The notes beneath the pieces are model-generated. The model searched no databases. It saw only the letters and a list, made by a program, of their open reading frames with translations, and was not told the origin of the DNA. This document shows, piece by piece, positions 18,261-27,264 of a stretch of DNA of 64,000 bases; positions within the stretch are counted from its first letter, which is position 1; each line of letters opens with the position of its first letter. The DNA is from OLB11 sp041392835 (GTDB lineage Bacteria > Bacteroidota > Bacteroidia > Chitinophagales > Chitinophagaceae), in the NCBI GenBank assembly GCA_041392835.1, contig JAWKLF010000001.1, positions 1,116,001-1,180,000 on the forward strand, written 5' to 3'. Made by a program: the position numbers and the translations under genes.

Positions 18261-21200
18261 TTACTCAACACTCACTTTTTTAGTATAGTTTTTACCTTCT
18301 AATGTTTTTATAACTACAGTGTATATGCCTTTGCTTAGTTGTTGTGTTGAAAAATGAACAAGATGTTGTTGTTTGCTTAGTGGCACTTTGATTTCTTGAC
18401 CAAGTATATTATATATGTTTATGTTGGCTTTTTCTATATTAAAACCATCAATGTAAAAAGACGTAGAAGCTGGATTAGGATACAAAACAAAGTCTTCATC
18501 TTTATTAAATTGCTGGCTCATTAAAGGATTTCCTATCGTAAAACTATAAATCAATGACGTGCCAAAATCGCCAATAAATGATTTCAAGGTGCTTCCATTG
18601 CTTGTATTACACAATCTTAAAAATCCTGTACCATCATTGTTGGCCCAAAAACTGATACCATCTTCATCGCTATCCAATACTTTTAGTTTATAACAGCCAT
18701 AGCCCAATTGGAAGGTATCTTTATAGTTTGTATTATTGGTCATGCTATTTCTTGAAAAAAGAATATTGCCATTTTCATCTTCCAATGTATAGCTACTTTC
18801 AGAAGCGGCATTGTTGGTTTTGAACCAAACAAAAAAGTTAGAAGGCACTACTTCAGAAATTTCAAAAGCACTTTGCATGTTATTGTTTAAAGTGTATTGA
18901 TCACTACTTGAAATTGATGCATGAAAAATATTTCCACTGGCTCCTTGTAGCCCTGCCCAAAGATTGGCATCAACTGGAAGTACCACTTCAGTTTTTTCCA
19001 TAAAGGCTAAATTACCAGTCCAAATATATTGACTTTTCTGAGAATTATTATTTACCCAATATTGTATTGTTAGCGAAGTAAGTGTGGCAGACCCAGTATT
19101 TTGAATGACTACTTTGGGCTGACTACATATAGGATTGACTCTTGCATATTCTACTTTGCTACTTGGATTCAAAATATCTACTATTGCGGCATCATTTGTA
19201 AAGTTAGCTTCGCTATACGTTACTAGCTGATTGCTCACCCAATAGTTTGAAGTGCCTTGTGCAGTATTCAATCCATAATCTATTGTAAAAGGGCTACCCG
19301 GATTTATATAAGGCGTAGCATCTAATTCTTGCACATCGGTTGCCATGCCTGGGCACCAGCCAGCTCTATCATATATCCACGTGCCACCTTGGGGATATAC
19401 AGGATTTTCGCCACAGCGTTTCCATACTTGCCATTGAAATTCATTGCTTCCGCCATTCAGATTTACCCAATGGGTTTGAGGTATAAATTCGCCTTCTTGA
19501 CCATGACCAGTAATTGCTGATCGTATTTTAAAATATTTTTCGTTTGAAAAAGTAGAAACAGTTAAAGGCTCAAATTTAGTATCATTAAGAATGTTTGTGT
19601 AGGCAGTACTTTCTACTTTCCATAAATTATCAAATCGTTGAATTGTACGTGGTGGTGTTCCTACAATAAATAAAAATGAAATATCCATATCTTCTTGCCA
19701 TTGACCTCCAGCATCCATAGTCATACGTTTCCAACCCTTTAATACGGGCTCAAAATCGCTTACATCGAAAGACCATGTTTTGCCAGCAGTACCAAGATTT
19801 AGTCCGTTGCCATAGGGTGTTACAAATGACATAATTTGATACCGTGAAGGACTTAATGCATAATAATTTAGTGTTGAAATATTGATACTATTGACAGTGG
19901 GTATTGGTATAGAATCAACCTTAGCATTGGTATTGACATCATAAATATAACTAAATCCACTTTCGTAATAATAATTAGTATCTACAGGAACAATGGTATT
20001 ACCATTGACAGCAAAACTTCGCACTGTATTGTAATTGTTTTGAACAGAATCTAATACAGTATTTGTAGTAATTACCTGCGTATAGTTTCCTGAAACAAAA
20101 GTAATTTGAGGTCTTATTGTAGCATTCTCAAAACCTTTAAATTGATCTTTACCTTTTGTAATATTCCAAAATGCTGGACCTATAATATTGCCAGCATTAC
20201 TTGAAGATAGGGCATCGTTGCATAGGGAGCCAGTTCCTTCATTGTAAGTATAGTTCAATTTTAGATTGCTATAATACGGATGGGAAGCATCAATTTGTTT
20301 GTTCATCCATGTAGCAATATCATTTTGTGAAAGTTCTTTATCCCATACTTGCAAATCGTCAATATGACCATAATAGTTGTTTACATAATTATTATTAGCA
20401 CCTACTATAAGGTTTTCTAAATTTACTGGAATGGTTTTGCCTGTACCACTGTGCCATAAAACACCATTTATATAAATATTCATAAGACCAGTGCTAGTAT
20501 TTTTTGTAAAAGCATAGTGATTCCATTGCCCTTTATACTCATTAGCCAATGCTAATTTATTGATACGGTCATAGCTGCCGCCCGAGCCACAATCCCAGTA
20601 TATGTTTTCATTGGACCAAGGGTGATGAATATTAACCTGTCTATGGTTTTGAGCATTGGTTATATATAGTACTGAAGTGTTTTGTGGTAAAAAAGATGGA
20701 TTGCCATAGCTCCAAAAGCAAATGCTTATTTCATTATTAAAACCTGAAAAACTGTTTGGGCTACTTTGCATATAGTTATTGCCTACTAAGGTCATCGCAT
20801 AATCTTGTTCGTTTTGAACGAGTGCCGATGTAAAATTGGTTTGATCGGCACTCAAAACTGTATTAGTGCCGGTATTGGAATTAGTATAGCTAAATTCTAC
20901 TATGATATTGTCGGTGCCATTCCAAACAAAAGGTTGATAAAATAAAAAAGAGTTATTACCTAAATTTAAAATAGGGTTGTTCATATAAACTTCTGTAAAG
21001 CCAGTTAAATCTGGACTTTCATTGTTTAAACTATCAGCAGTAGTATGTTTTATTCGAATTCTTAAAAAGTTAGGGTTATTGCCAACTACTTGCGCATCGC
21101 ATCGAATACTGCTTATATTACCAGCACTCAAACCCGCATTGCTAAGTTCACTAGCTTTCCATAAGTATAGCGATTTTGAATTTCGTAATGCAGTATTAAA

Positions 21201-21686
21201 AGGGTGATTAGATGTAGTATTACCCGTACCTACTAGCGCAGTGTTTTCATTGATAGTGGACGTGTAAAGTACATTTTGCAACAAATATTGATAATAGGTA
21301 TAAGTAGGGTTAGTGGTATAATTGTAAGTAGTGCCGCTAAAACCAGAAATAATATGAGAAGGGTGTGTAGCTTTGGAAGAGTCATTTTTTGTCGAATCGG
21401 TTATATACGTATTACAGCTATAGTCCCACTCGCCGCATCCTGCTGTAGCCTGAGGGGTAACACCAGAAGATACAACACCACCTTTGCATCGCATGTTATA
21501 TTTCATAATGATTTTTTCAAAAGTTAATCCTGCCTGATCTGGAAAGTGTATCATAGTATCACGTATGCCTGTTCCGTATGTTTGCGTATAATTAAAAGTT
21601 TTTACTACTATGGTATCGCCCGGTACTTGAGCAAAAAGATAAATAGGAAATAAAAGGAAACCTAAAATGGATGTAGCTTTTTTCAT
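18261..21686 (-). CDS. Secreted PNGase F-like protein with LamG domain and T9SS sorting domain
   Basis: A 1141-residue exported protein from the start at 21686, where a signal peptide (MKKATSILGFLLF ... LFAQ) begins; the 17-residue upstream extension of the open frame is unlikely. The N-terminal region with FEKIIMKYNMRCKGG and CGEWDYSCNTYI, and the later block with ITGHGQEGEF, QWQVWKRCGENP and QGGTWIYDRAGWCPG, match the two jelly-roll halves of peptide-N-glycosidase F. Between them lies a LamG/concanavalin-like domain (about residues 305-470, with DLQVWDKELSQ). The C-terminal ~75 residues (FVLYPNPASTSFYIDGF) are a T9SS type A sorting domain. PNGase F cleaves N-glycans from glycoproteins; activity here is inferred from these conserved segments. 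Confidence 0.75.
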   Translation of the reverse strand: MKKATSILGFLLFPIYLFAQVPGDTIVVKTFNYTQTYGTGIRDTMIHFPDQAGLTFEKIIMKYNMRCKGGVVSSGVTPQATAGCGEWDYSCNTYITDSTKNDSSKATHPSHIISGFSGTTYNYTTNPTYTYYQYLLQNVLYTSTINENTALVGTGNTTSNHPFNTALRNSKSLYLWKASELSNAGLSAGNISSIRCDAQVVGNNPNFLRIRIKHTTADSLNNESPDLTGFTEVYMNNPILNLGNNSFLFYQPFVWNGTDNIIVEFSYTNSNTGTNTVLSADQTNFTSALVQNEQDYAMTLVGNNYMQSSPNSFSGFNNEISICFWSYGNPSFLPQNTSVLYITNAQNHRQVNIHHPWSNENIYWDCGSGGSYDRINKLALANEYKGQWNHYAFTKNTSTGLMNIYINGVLWHSGTGKTIPVNLENLIVGANNNYVNNYYGHIDDLQVWDKELSQNDIATWMNKQIDASHPYYSNLKLNYTYNEGTGSLCNDALSSSNAGNIIGPAFWNITKGKDQFKGFENATIRPQITFVSGNYTQVITTNTVLDSVQNNYNTVRSFAVNGNTIVPVDTNYYYESGFSYIYDVNTNAKVDSIPIPTVNSINISTLNYYALSPSRYQIMSFVTPYGNGLNLGTAGKTWSFDVSDFEPVLKGWKRMTMDAGGQWQEDMDISFLFIVGTPPRTIQRFDNLWKVESTAYTNILNDTKFEPLTVSTFSNEKYFKIRSAITGHGQEGEFIPQTHWVNLNGGSNEFQWQVWKRCGENPVYPQGGTWIYDRAGWCPGMATDVQELDATPYINPGSPFTIDYGLNTAQGTSNYWVSNQLVTYSEANFTNDAAIVDILNPSSKVEYARVNPICSQPKVVIQNTGSATLTSLTIQYWVNNNSQKSQYIWTGNLAFMEKTEVVLPVDANLWAGLQGASGNIFHASISSSDQYTLNNNMQSAFEISEVVPSNFFVWFKTNNAASESSYTLEDENGNILFSRNSMTNNTNYKDTFQLGYGCYKLKVLDSDEDGISFWANNDGTGFLRLCNTSNGSTLKSFIGDFGTSLIYSFTIGNPLMSQQFNKDEDFVLYPNPASTSFYIDGFNIEKANINIYNILGQEIKVPLSKQQHLVHFSTQQLSKGIYTVVIKTLEGKNYTKKVSVE

Positions 21687-21830
21687 TATAAAAAATTTAT
21701 AGAAGAGTAAAAATAAGGAATGAAATTCGGAATTCAAATCATTTGTAGAATACCTTACTAAGGAGGTTGAAAATTGGCCTCAATTTATCTTATTTTAGTT
21801 TTTTATATAATGTCAGCTTTGAAAACATTC

Positions 21831-22102
21831 TTGAACCCAAATTATCCATTTGCATTCGCAAATGACATAAACGATAAAGAAAATCATCCCTTTCGGAATA
21901 TACTTCGTTAAACCTTTAAGGTGATTTTCAAATCGGAATAAACCCAAGCTTACTATACAGATTATTAAATAGTCCAATTTTTTTCAAGAATAATGCCGAG
22001 ACAATAGTAGTTTAGTCCAACGCAATTGGACTATTACTGATAAGGAATCGGTATAATGCAGACAGTTCCCTCCTTTCAGTCGTTTCTATTGTATAACTTA
22101 GG
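21831..22102 (+). repeat. Dispersed structured repeat, copy 1 (upstream of mfd)
   Basis: A 272-nt element sharing both ends and several inner blocks with 49423-49590. Left end: TTGAACCCAAATTAT, then a perfect hairpin CATTTGC-ATTC-GCAAATG (21847-21864), then CATAAACGA. Right end: AGTCGTTTCTATTG and ATAACTTAGG, an imperfect inverted match to the left end. A second stem pairs 21879-21889 with 21920-21929. Compared with copy 2 there is an extra 105-nt segment (21949-22053) with its own inverted repeats. No open reading frame is conserved. It fills most of the 460-nt gap between the PNGase-like gene and mfd and ends 44 nt before mfd. Confidence 0.75.
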
Positions 22103-22146
22103 ATAAATTTTATTTCAACGCTTTTAACTTAACTTCGCGCAGTCTT

Positions 22147-25100
22147 ATGAATTTGTCCTTTTTGCAAAGTTTATATGCAAAACATGACCGCCTAAAATTG
22201 TTGTCGGATGATTTTGCTATGCCCAATCCTTCCTTAATACAATTGCGTGATGTAGAAACGACGGTTTGTTCTTTTATTGCAACACAGGTTTTTGCACAAT
22301 CAGATTATAACCATATTTTTATTTTAAACGATAAGGAAAGTGCTGCATATTTTCAAAATGACTTTGAAAATTTATCACAAGCATTAGATATTTTTTTGTT
22401 TCCTGATCCCTATAAAAAAACAGGCGTTGTAACAGAATTACACAACAGCCATGTTATGCTCAGAGCAGAGGCATTACTGAAATTTAATGTTGAGCACCCT
22501 AAGCGTAAGGTGCTTATTACATATCCAGAAGCTATTTGTGACAAGGTTATTAATCCTAATACTTTTTCTAAAAATACTATTCTAATTAAAAAGAATGAAA
22601 AATTAGATACCGAGTTTCTTTTAGAATTTTTAGTTGGATTAGGATTTGAAAAAGTAGATTTTGTGTATGAGCCTGGTCAGTTTGCCATACGGGGAGGCAT
22701 AGTAGATGTGTATTCGTTTGGCAATGAGCATCCTTACCGTATAGAACTTTTTGATGATGAAATAGATTCTATACGCTTATTTAATCCGGAAACACAACTA
22801 TCTGAAAGAAATTTATCTCAGGTTTCTATTATACCAAATATTGAAACCTTGGCAGTAGAGGAAAATCAAGAAAAACAGTCGTTGTTTAATTTTTTGCCTC
22901 CCAATACTATTGTTTGGGTAGCCGATGTGATGCATACACTAGAGCGAATTCAAAAGATTAATCATTATATTGAAGAGCATGAAGATAAAGAAAAGGGGAT
23001 AAATGAACAGGCTAGTAGTCCTATCAATAAAGCAGACTTTATAACAAAAGATGAATTGATTTTGCAATGGCAAAAAAGAAAAATAATTGAATTTGGTCAG
23101 CATGTTTTTAAGCATGATGCAAGCGATTTATTACAAATGCCTGCTGCTCAGTCCATTTTATTTCAGACCAGACCACAACCTAGTTTTAATAGAAATTTTG
23201 AGTTGCTGATTCAAGATTTACAAGAAAAAGCAGCTGCACATTATCATCTGTTTATTTTTTCTGAAAATCCCAAACAATTAGAAAGACTGCATTCCATTTT
23301 TACAGAGCTGAATGCACAAATTGTTTTTACACCAATCCCGCTATCTATTTCTCAAGGCTTTATCGATCATGATTTAAAGGTTGTTTGTTATACAGATCAT
23401 CAAATATTTCAGCGCTATCATAAATACAAAATGAAGCAGGCCTATTCGCAGGGTAAGGCTCTCAATTTGCGTGCCTTGCGCGAGTTGCAACCAGGCGATT
23501 TTATTGCTCATATAGATCATGGTATAGGTAGGTATAGTGGCTTACAAAAAATAGATGTAAACGGTGTAACACAAGAAGCCATTCGTATTATTTATAAGGA
23601 TAATGATGTTCTATATGTCAATATCAATTCACTTCATAAAATAACAAAGTACACTGGCAAGGATGGCACTGAGCCAACCATGCATAAAATCGGGAGTGGC
23701 GCATGGGATAAATTGAAATCTAAAACCAAACGTCAAGTAAAGGATATTGCATCAGAGCTCATTGCACTTTATGCCAAACGTAAGGCTTCTAAGGGTTTTG
23801 CTTTTGCCCCCGATTCCTATTTACAAACAGAGCTTGAAGCCTCTTTTATTTTTGAAGATACACCAGACCAAAGCAAAGCCGTAGTGGATGTAAAAAAGGA
23901 TATGGAGAGCGATTCGCCTATGGATAGATTAGTGTGCGGTGATGTAGGTTTTGGGAAAACTGAAGTAGCTATACGAGCTGCATTTAAATCGGTTGTAGAT
24001 GGCAAACAAGCAGCAGTTTTAGTTCCTACAACTATATTGGCGTATCAGCATTTTCAGAATTTTCAAGAAAGGCTAAAAGACTTTCCTTGCACTATAGACT
24101 ATCTTAATCGCTTTAAGACATCTAAACAAAAAAAAGAGACACTTCTAAAACTGAAAGAAGGTAAAATCGATATTATTGTAGGTACTCACGCCTTGCTGAG
24201 TAAAGATGTTGTTTTTAAAGACTTAGGATTGTTAGTAATAGATGAAGAGCAAAAATTTGGTGTAGGCGCAAAAGAAAAAATAAAAAATTTCAAAGTCAAT
24301 GTCGATACACTGACGCTGACTGCAACACCTATTCCACGAACCTTGCAGTTTTCATTGATGGGCGCTAGAGATTTGTCTATTATCAACACACCACCACCCA
24401 ATCGCCAGCCTGTACATACGGAGGTTAGTATGTTTAATGACGATTTGATACGTGAAGCTATTTACTACGAAACCGAACGAGGTGGGCAAGTTTTTTTTGT
24501 ACATAATCGAGTACAAGGCTTAGCCGATATGAAGTCGCACATACAGACCTTGTGCCCCGATGTCAGTATAGGTATGGCACACGGCAAATTGGAGGGCAAT
24601 GAACTGGAAGAAACCATACTCGACTTTATGGCACACAAATATGATGTTTTGGTTAGTACTAATATAGTAGAAAGTGGAGTAGATATTCCGAATGCCAATA
24701 CAATTATCATCAACAATGCACATCAATTTGGTTTAAGCGATTTGCATCAATTGAGAGGTAGGGTAGGTCGTAGTAATAAAAAAGCTTTTTGTTATTTATT
24801 AGCTCCTTCATTGAGTTTACTACCCGATGATAGTAAAAAGAGGTTACAAACTATTGAACAATTTAGCGAGTTAGGTAGTGGTTTCCAAATTGCCATGAAG
24901 GATTTAGATATACGAGGCGCAGGCAATCTATTAGGCGGTGAGCAAAGTGGTTTTATAGCCGATATAGGTTTTGAAATGTATCAAAAAATTTTACAAGAAG
25001 CCATAAGAGAATTAAAACATACCGAGTTTAAAGAAGTTTTTAAAGATCAAATATTAGATAAAGAAGATTTTGTTAGTGATTGTACAATAGATACAGATTT

Positions 25101-25548
25101 AGAAATTTTAATACCCGATAACTATGTAGAAAGCATAGCCGAAAGATTATCCCTGTATACTCAATTAGACCATTGCGAATCAGAAGAAGAACTTCAAATT
25201 TTTAAATCATCCTTGATAGATAGATTTGGCCCTATACCCAACCAAGTAGAAAAATTGTTTGTAGCTCTTCGTGTTCGTTGGCAAGGTAAAGATTTGGGTT
25301 TTGAAAAAATTATGCTTAAGAATAAACAGTTAAGAATGTATTTTATTTCCAATCCGGACTCTCCCTATTTTACAAGCAATACCTTTCAGCATATTTTAGA
25401 TGTCATTCAAACGAATATTAAGAATGCTCGATTAAAAAATGTTGGAAAAAATTTTATGCTCATTATAGATAATATAAAAACCATAGAAGAAGTGGCACAC
25501 ATTTTATCTATCATGCAAATGCCAGCCAAAAATTTACAAACTACCTAA
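22147..25548 (+). CDS. mfd: Transcription-repair coupling factor Mfd
   Basis: A 1133-residue DNA translocase that removes RNA polymerase stalled at lesions and recruits UvrA. Visible in order: UvrB-like N-terminal region (FVYEPGQFAIRGGIVDVYSF), the RNA polymerase-interacting domain (GDFIAHIDHGIGRYSGL), RecG-like helicase motifs (Walker A GDVGFGKTEVA, DEEQKFGVGAKEK, TLTATPIPRTL, LRGRVGRSNKKAFCYLL) and the C-terminal TRCF domain. Length is normal. A TAACTTCG sequence 8-15 nt before the ATG resembles a -7 element, so the leader may be very short. It converges with the EamA gene, overlapping by 8 nt. Confidence 0.97.
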   Translation: MNLSFLQSLYAKHDRLKLLSDDFAMPNPSLIQLRDVETTVCSFIATQVFAQSDYNHIFILNDKESAAYFQNDFENLSQALDIFLFPDPYKKTGVVTELHNSHVMLRAEALLKFNVEHPKRKVLITYPEAICDKVINPNTFSKNTILIKKNEKLDTEFLLEFLVGLGFEKVDFVYEPGQFAIRGGIVDVYSFGNEHPYRIELFDDEIDSIRLFNPETQLSERNLSQVSIIPNIETLAVEENQEKQSLFNFLPPNTIVWVADVMHTLERIQKINHYIEEHEDKEKGINEQASSPINKADFITKDELILQWQKRKIIEFGQHVFKHDASDLLQMPAAQSILFQTRPQPSFNRNFELLIQDLQEKAAAHYHLFIFSENPKQLERLHSIFTELNAQIVFTPIPLSISQGFIDHDLKVVCYTDHQIFQRYHKYKMKQAYSQGKALNLRALRELQPGDFIAHIDHGIGRYSGLQKIDVNGVTQEAIRIIYKDNDVLYVNINSLHKITKYTGKDGTEPTMHKIGSGAWDKLKSKTKRQVKDIASELIALYAKRKASKGFAFAPDSYLQTELEASFIFEDTPDQSKAVVDVKKDMESDSPMDRLVCGDVGFGKTEVAIRAAFKSVVDGKQAAVLVPTTILAYQHFQNFQERLKDFPCTIDYLNRFKTSKQKKETLLKLKEGKIDIIVGTHALLSKDVVFKDLGLLVIDEEQKFGVGAKEKIKNFKVNVDTLTLTATPIPRTLQFSLMGARDLSIINTPPPNRQPVHTEVSMFNDDLIREAIYYETERGGQVFFVHNRVQGLADMKSHIQTLCPDVSIGMAHGKLEGNELEETILDFMAHKYDVLVSTNIVESGVDIPNANTIIINNAHQFGLSDLHQLRGRVGRSNKKAFCYLLAPSLSLLPDDSKKRLQTIEQFSELGSGFQIAMKDLDIRGAGNLLGGEQSGFIADIGFEMYQKILQEAIRELKHTEFKEVFKDQILDKEDFVSDCTIDTDLEILIPDNYVESIAERLSLYTQLDHCESEEELQIFKSSLIDRFGPIPNQVEKLFVALRVRWQGKDLGFEKIMLKNKQLRMYFISNPDSPYFTSNTFQHILDVIQTNIKNARLKNVGKNFMLIIDNIKTIEEVAHILSIMQMPAKNLQTT

Positions 25549-26422
25549 TACTTTTTTTTCTATCTTGTAGCATATTAAATGTGTGTATGGCTACGCTTAA
25601 AAAAATTAAGACGATGCCCAATACAAAACCGATACCCAACTCTTTATTTTCTTGAAAAATAAGAATCGCCAAAATAATGCCATACACAGGTTCTAAATTG
25701 ACCATAAGTACTGTAGTAAATGGGCTTAGTTTTTTTAAGGCACTCAACGCTAAAGATTGTCCCCACACGGTACAGCATAAACTTAATACCCATAGCCAAA
25801 GCCAGTCTAAATTTGTTGGTAAAAAGCGAACTTGTGGAGCATAATATATAAAAAGGGGAAGTAAAAGCGTTAAAAATAAATATCCAGATCCAATTTCGTA
25901 AAATGCTACCAGACGAACAGGGTAGTCGCTAATAATTTTCTTATTCATCAGCGTAAAAACAGAACTCAACAAAGAAGCAATAAGACCTAATAAAATTCCT
26001 GTAGCATATCGAAACTCAAAATGATAAATACAGTACATGCCAAAGAGTGCTACCATTCCTATCCACATTTCCTTGATGTTAAACTTACTTTTTAGGAAAA
26101 AAGGCTCAAGTAAAGCCGTGAAAATGCCTGCTGTAGCAAGACAAACCAATGCTATAGAGGCATTGGCATATTTAATAGAACCATAAAAAGCAACCCAATG
26201 TATAGCTATAATACTTCCTATAAGGCAAAAACGTTTAAGTTCCTTGGCCGAAACCCATTTGAGCTCCTTTCTATACCATAAAATGACTAAAAATATAAGG
26301 CTTGTTAACAAGGTTCTATACCACACCAACGGAAACTCCGATAAACTAATTGCTTTGCCCAAAACCCCTGTAAAACCCCATAGGAACACCGCAACATGCA
26401 TTTTTAACAAGGCATTTTTCAT
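25541..26422 (-). CDS. EamA/DMT family transporter
   Basis: A 293-residue inner-membrane protein with ten predicted hydrophobic segments in two repeated halves (each an EamA domain: HVAVFLWGFTGVLGKAI early and a second repeat after YEIGSGYLFLTLL). Members export amino acids, nucleosides or other metabolites; the substrate is unknown. ATG 26422 was preferred over the longer frame because it directly precedes the first membrane helix and leaves room for the divergent rpmI promoter. Confidence 0.85.
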   Translation of the reverse strand: MKNALLKMHVAVFLWGFTGVLGKAISLSEFPLVWYRTLLTSLIFLVILWYRKELKWVSAKELKRFCLIGSIIAIHWVAFYGSIKYANASIALVCLATAGIFTALLEPFFLKSKFNIKEMWIGMVALFGMYCIYHFEFRYATGILLGLIASLLSSVFTLMNKKIISDYPVRLVAFYEIGSGYLFLTLLLPLFIYYAPQVRFLPTNLDWLWLWVLSLCCTVWGQSLALSALKKLSPFTTVLMVNLEPVYGIILAILIFQENKELGIGFVLGIVLIFLSVAIHTFNMLQDRKKSIR

Positions 26423-26482
26423 ATATTTGTGCAAAATACAAGAAAAACTTTCATTTGCTGTAGTTTTTTTGAAATTATCGTT

Positions 26483-26490
26483 TACCTTTG
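26483..26490 (+). promoter_or_regulatory. -7 promoter element of rpmI-rplT
   Basis: TACCTTTG fits TAnnTTTG and lies 23 nt before the rpmI start; a TTTG at 26454-26457 could act as a -33 element, at a wider than usual spacing. Confidence 0.5.
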
Positions 26491-26513
26491 CAATCCTTAA
26501 AAAATTAGACAAA

Positions 26514-26714
26514 ATGCCTAAAATGAAGACTCATTCTCGTGCTAAAAAGACTTTTAAAGTTACGGGAAGCGGAAAAGTAAAACGATTTAAAGCGTTTAAA
26601 AGTCACTTGTTGACTAAAAAAGCAACCTCTCGTAAGCGTCATTTACGTGGAAGCACTTTAGTACACAAAACAAATGAAACTATGGTTAACCGTTTGCTTT
26701 GCATAGGAGGATAA
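26514..26714 (+). CDS. rpmI: 50S ribosomal protein L35
   Basis: A 66-residue basic ribosomal protein: MPKMKTHSRAKKTFKVTGSG at the start and KSHLLTKKATSRKRHLR in the middle are the L35 signature. The start at 26514 gives the standard length, and the upstream extension of the frame belongs to the divergent gene. It pairs with rplT 40 nt downstream. The initiation factor gene infC, which commonly precedes this pair, is not adjacent here. Confidence 0.97.
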   Translation: MPKMKTHSRAKKTFKVTGSGKVKRFKAFKSHLLTKKATSRKRHLRGSTLVHKTNETMVNRLLCIGG

Positions 26715-26754
26715 TCTAAATTAATTTAATAATTACTTATAAAGAAAATAACAC

Positions 26755-27099
26755 ATGCCACGTTCAAAAAATGCCGTAGCTAGTAAGGCAAGAAGAAAAA
26801 GAATATTAAAACAAGCAAAAGGCTTTTACGGAAAACGTAAAAATGTCTTTACTGTTGCTAAAAACGTTGTTGAAAAAGGGATGACCTACAAATTTGTGGG
26901 CCGTAAGTTAAAGAAACGCGATTATCGTACATTGTGGATTGCACGTATCAATGCTGCAGTAAAAGAAGAAGGTATGAATTATTCTACTTTTATCAATAAA
27001 CTAAATAAAGCCAATATCACTCTAAATCGTAAAGTATTAGCGGATATGGCAATGAATGAGCCAGAAACTTTTAAAAGTATAGTAGCTCAAGTAAAATAA
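26755..27099 (+). CDS. rplT: 50S ribosomal protein L20
   Basis: A 114-residue 23S rRNA-binding protein with the standard opening MPRSKNAVASKARRKRILKQ and the conserved FYGKRKNVFTVAKN and YRTLWIARINAAVKEEGMNY blocks. It is needed early in 50S assembly. It is the last gene of the rpmI-rplT unit and is closed by an intrinsic terminator. Confidence 0.97.
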   Translation: MPRSKNAVASKARRKRILKQAKGFYGKRKNVFTVAKNVVEKGMTYKFVGRKLKKRDYRTLWIARINAAVKEEGMNYSTFINKLNKANITLNRKVLADMAMNEPETFKSIVAQVK

Positions 27100-27120
27100 T
27101 ATACTTCTATAACACTATTG

Positions 27121-27153
27121 AAAAGCTATTCAGAATATGAATAGCTTTTTTTA
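27121..27153 (+). terminator. Intrinsic terminator after rplT
   Basis: AAAAGCTATTC (27121-27131) pairs perfectly with GAATAGCTTTT (27139-27149) around the loop AGAATAT and is followed by more T residues. Confidence 0.85.
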
Positions 27154-27264
27154 TGCTCAATTTTTTTTAATGTTGTCTCATTTATAGCGTATCAATAATA
27201 TTTTCCTTTTTACTGAATGGATTACATATTCTTGAAATACATTTGAGTATACTTCAAAATCAAT

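Noticed and set aside
21687..22146. tRNA or small protein gene in the gap before mfd
   Set aside because: No cloverleaf and no open frame of note; the gap is mostly occupied by the dispersed repeat.
26244..26513. Longer start for rpmI (156 residues)
   Set aside because: L35 is about 65 residues; the extension is antisense to the EamA gene.
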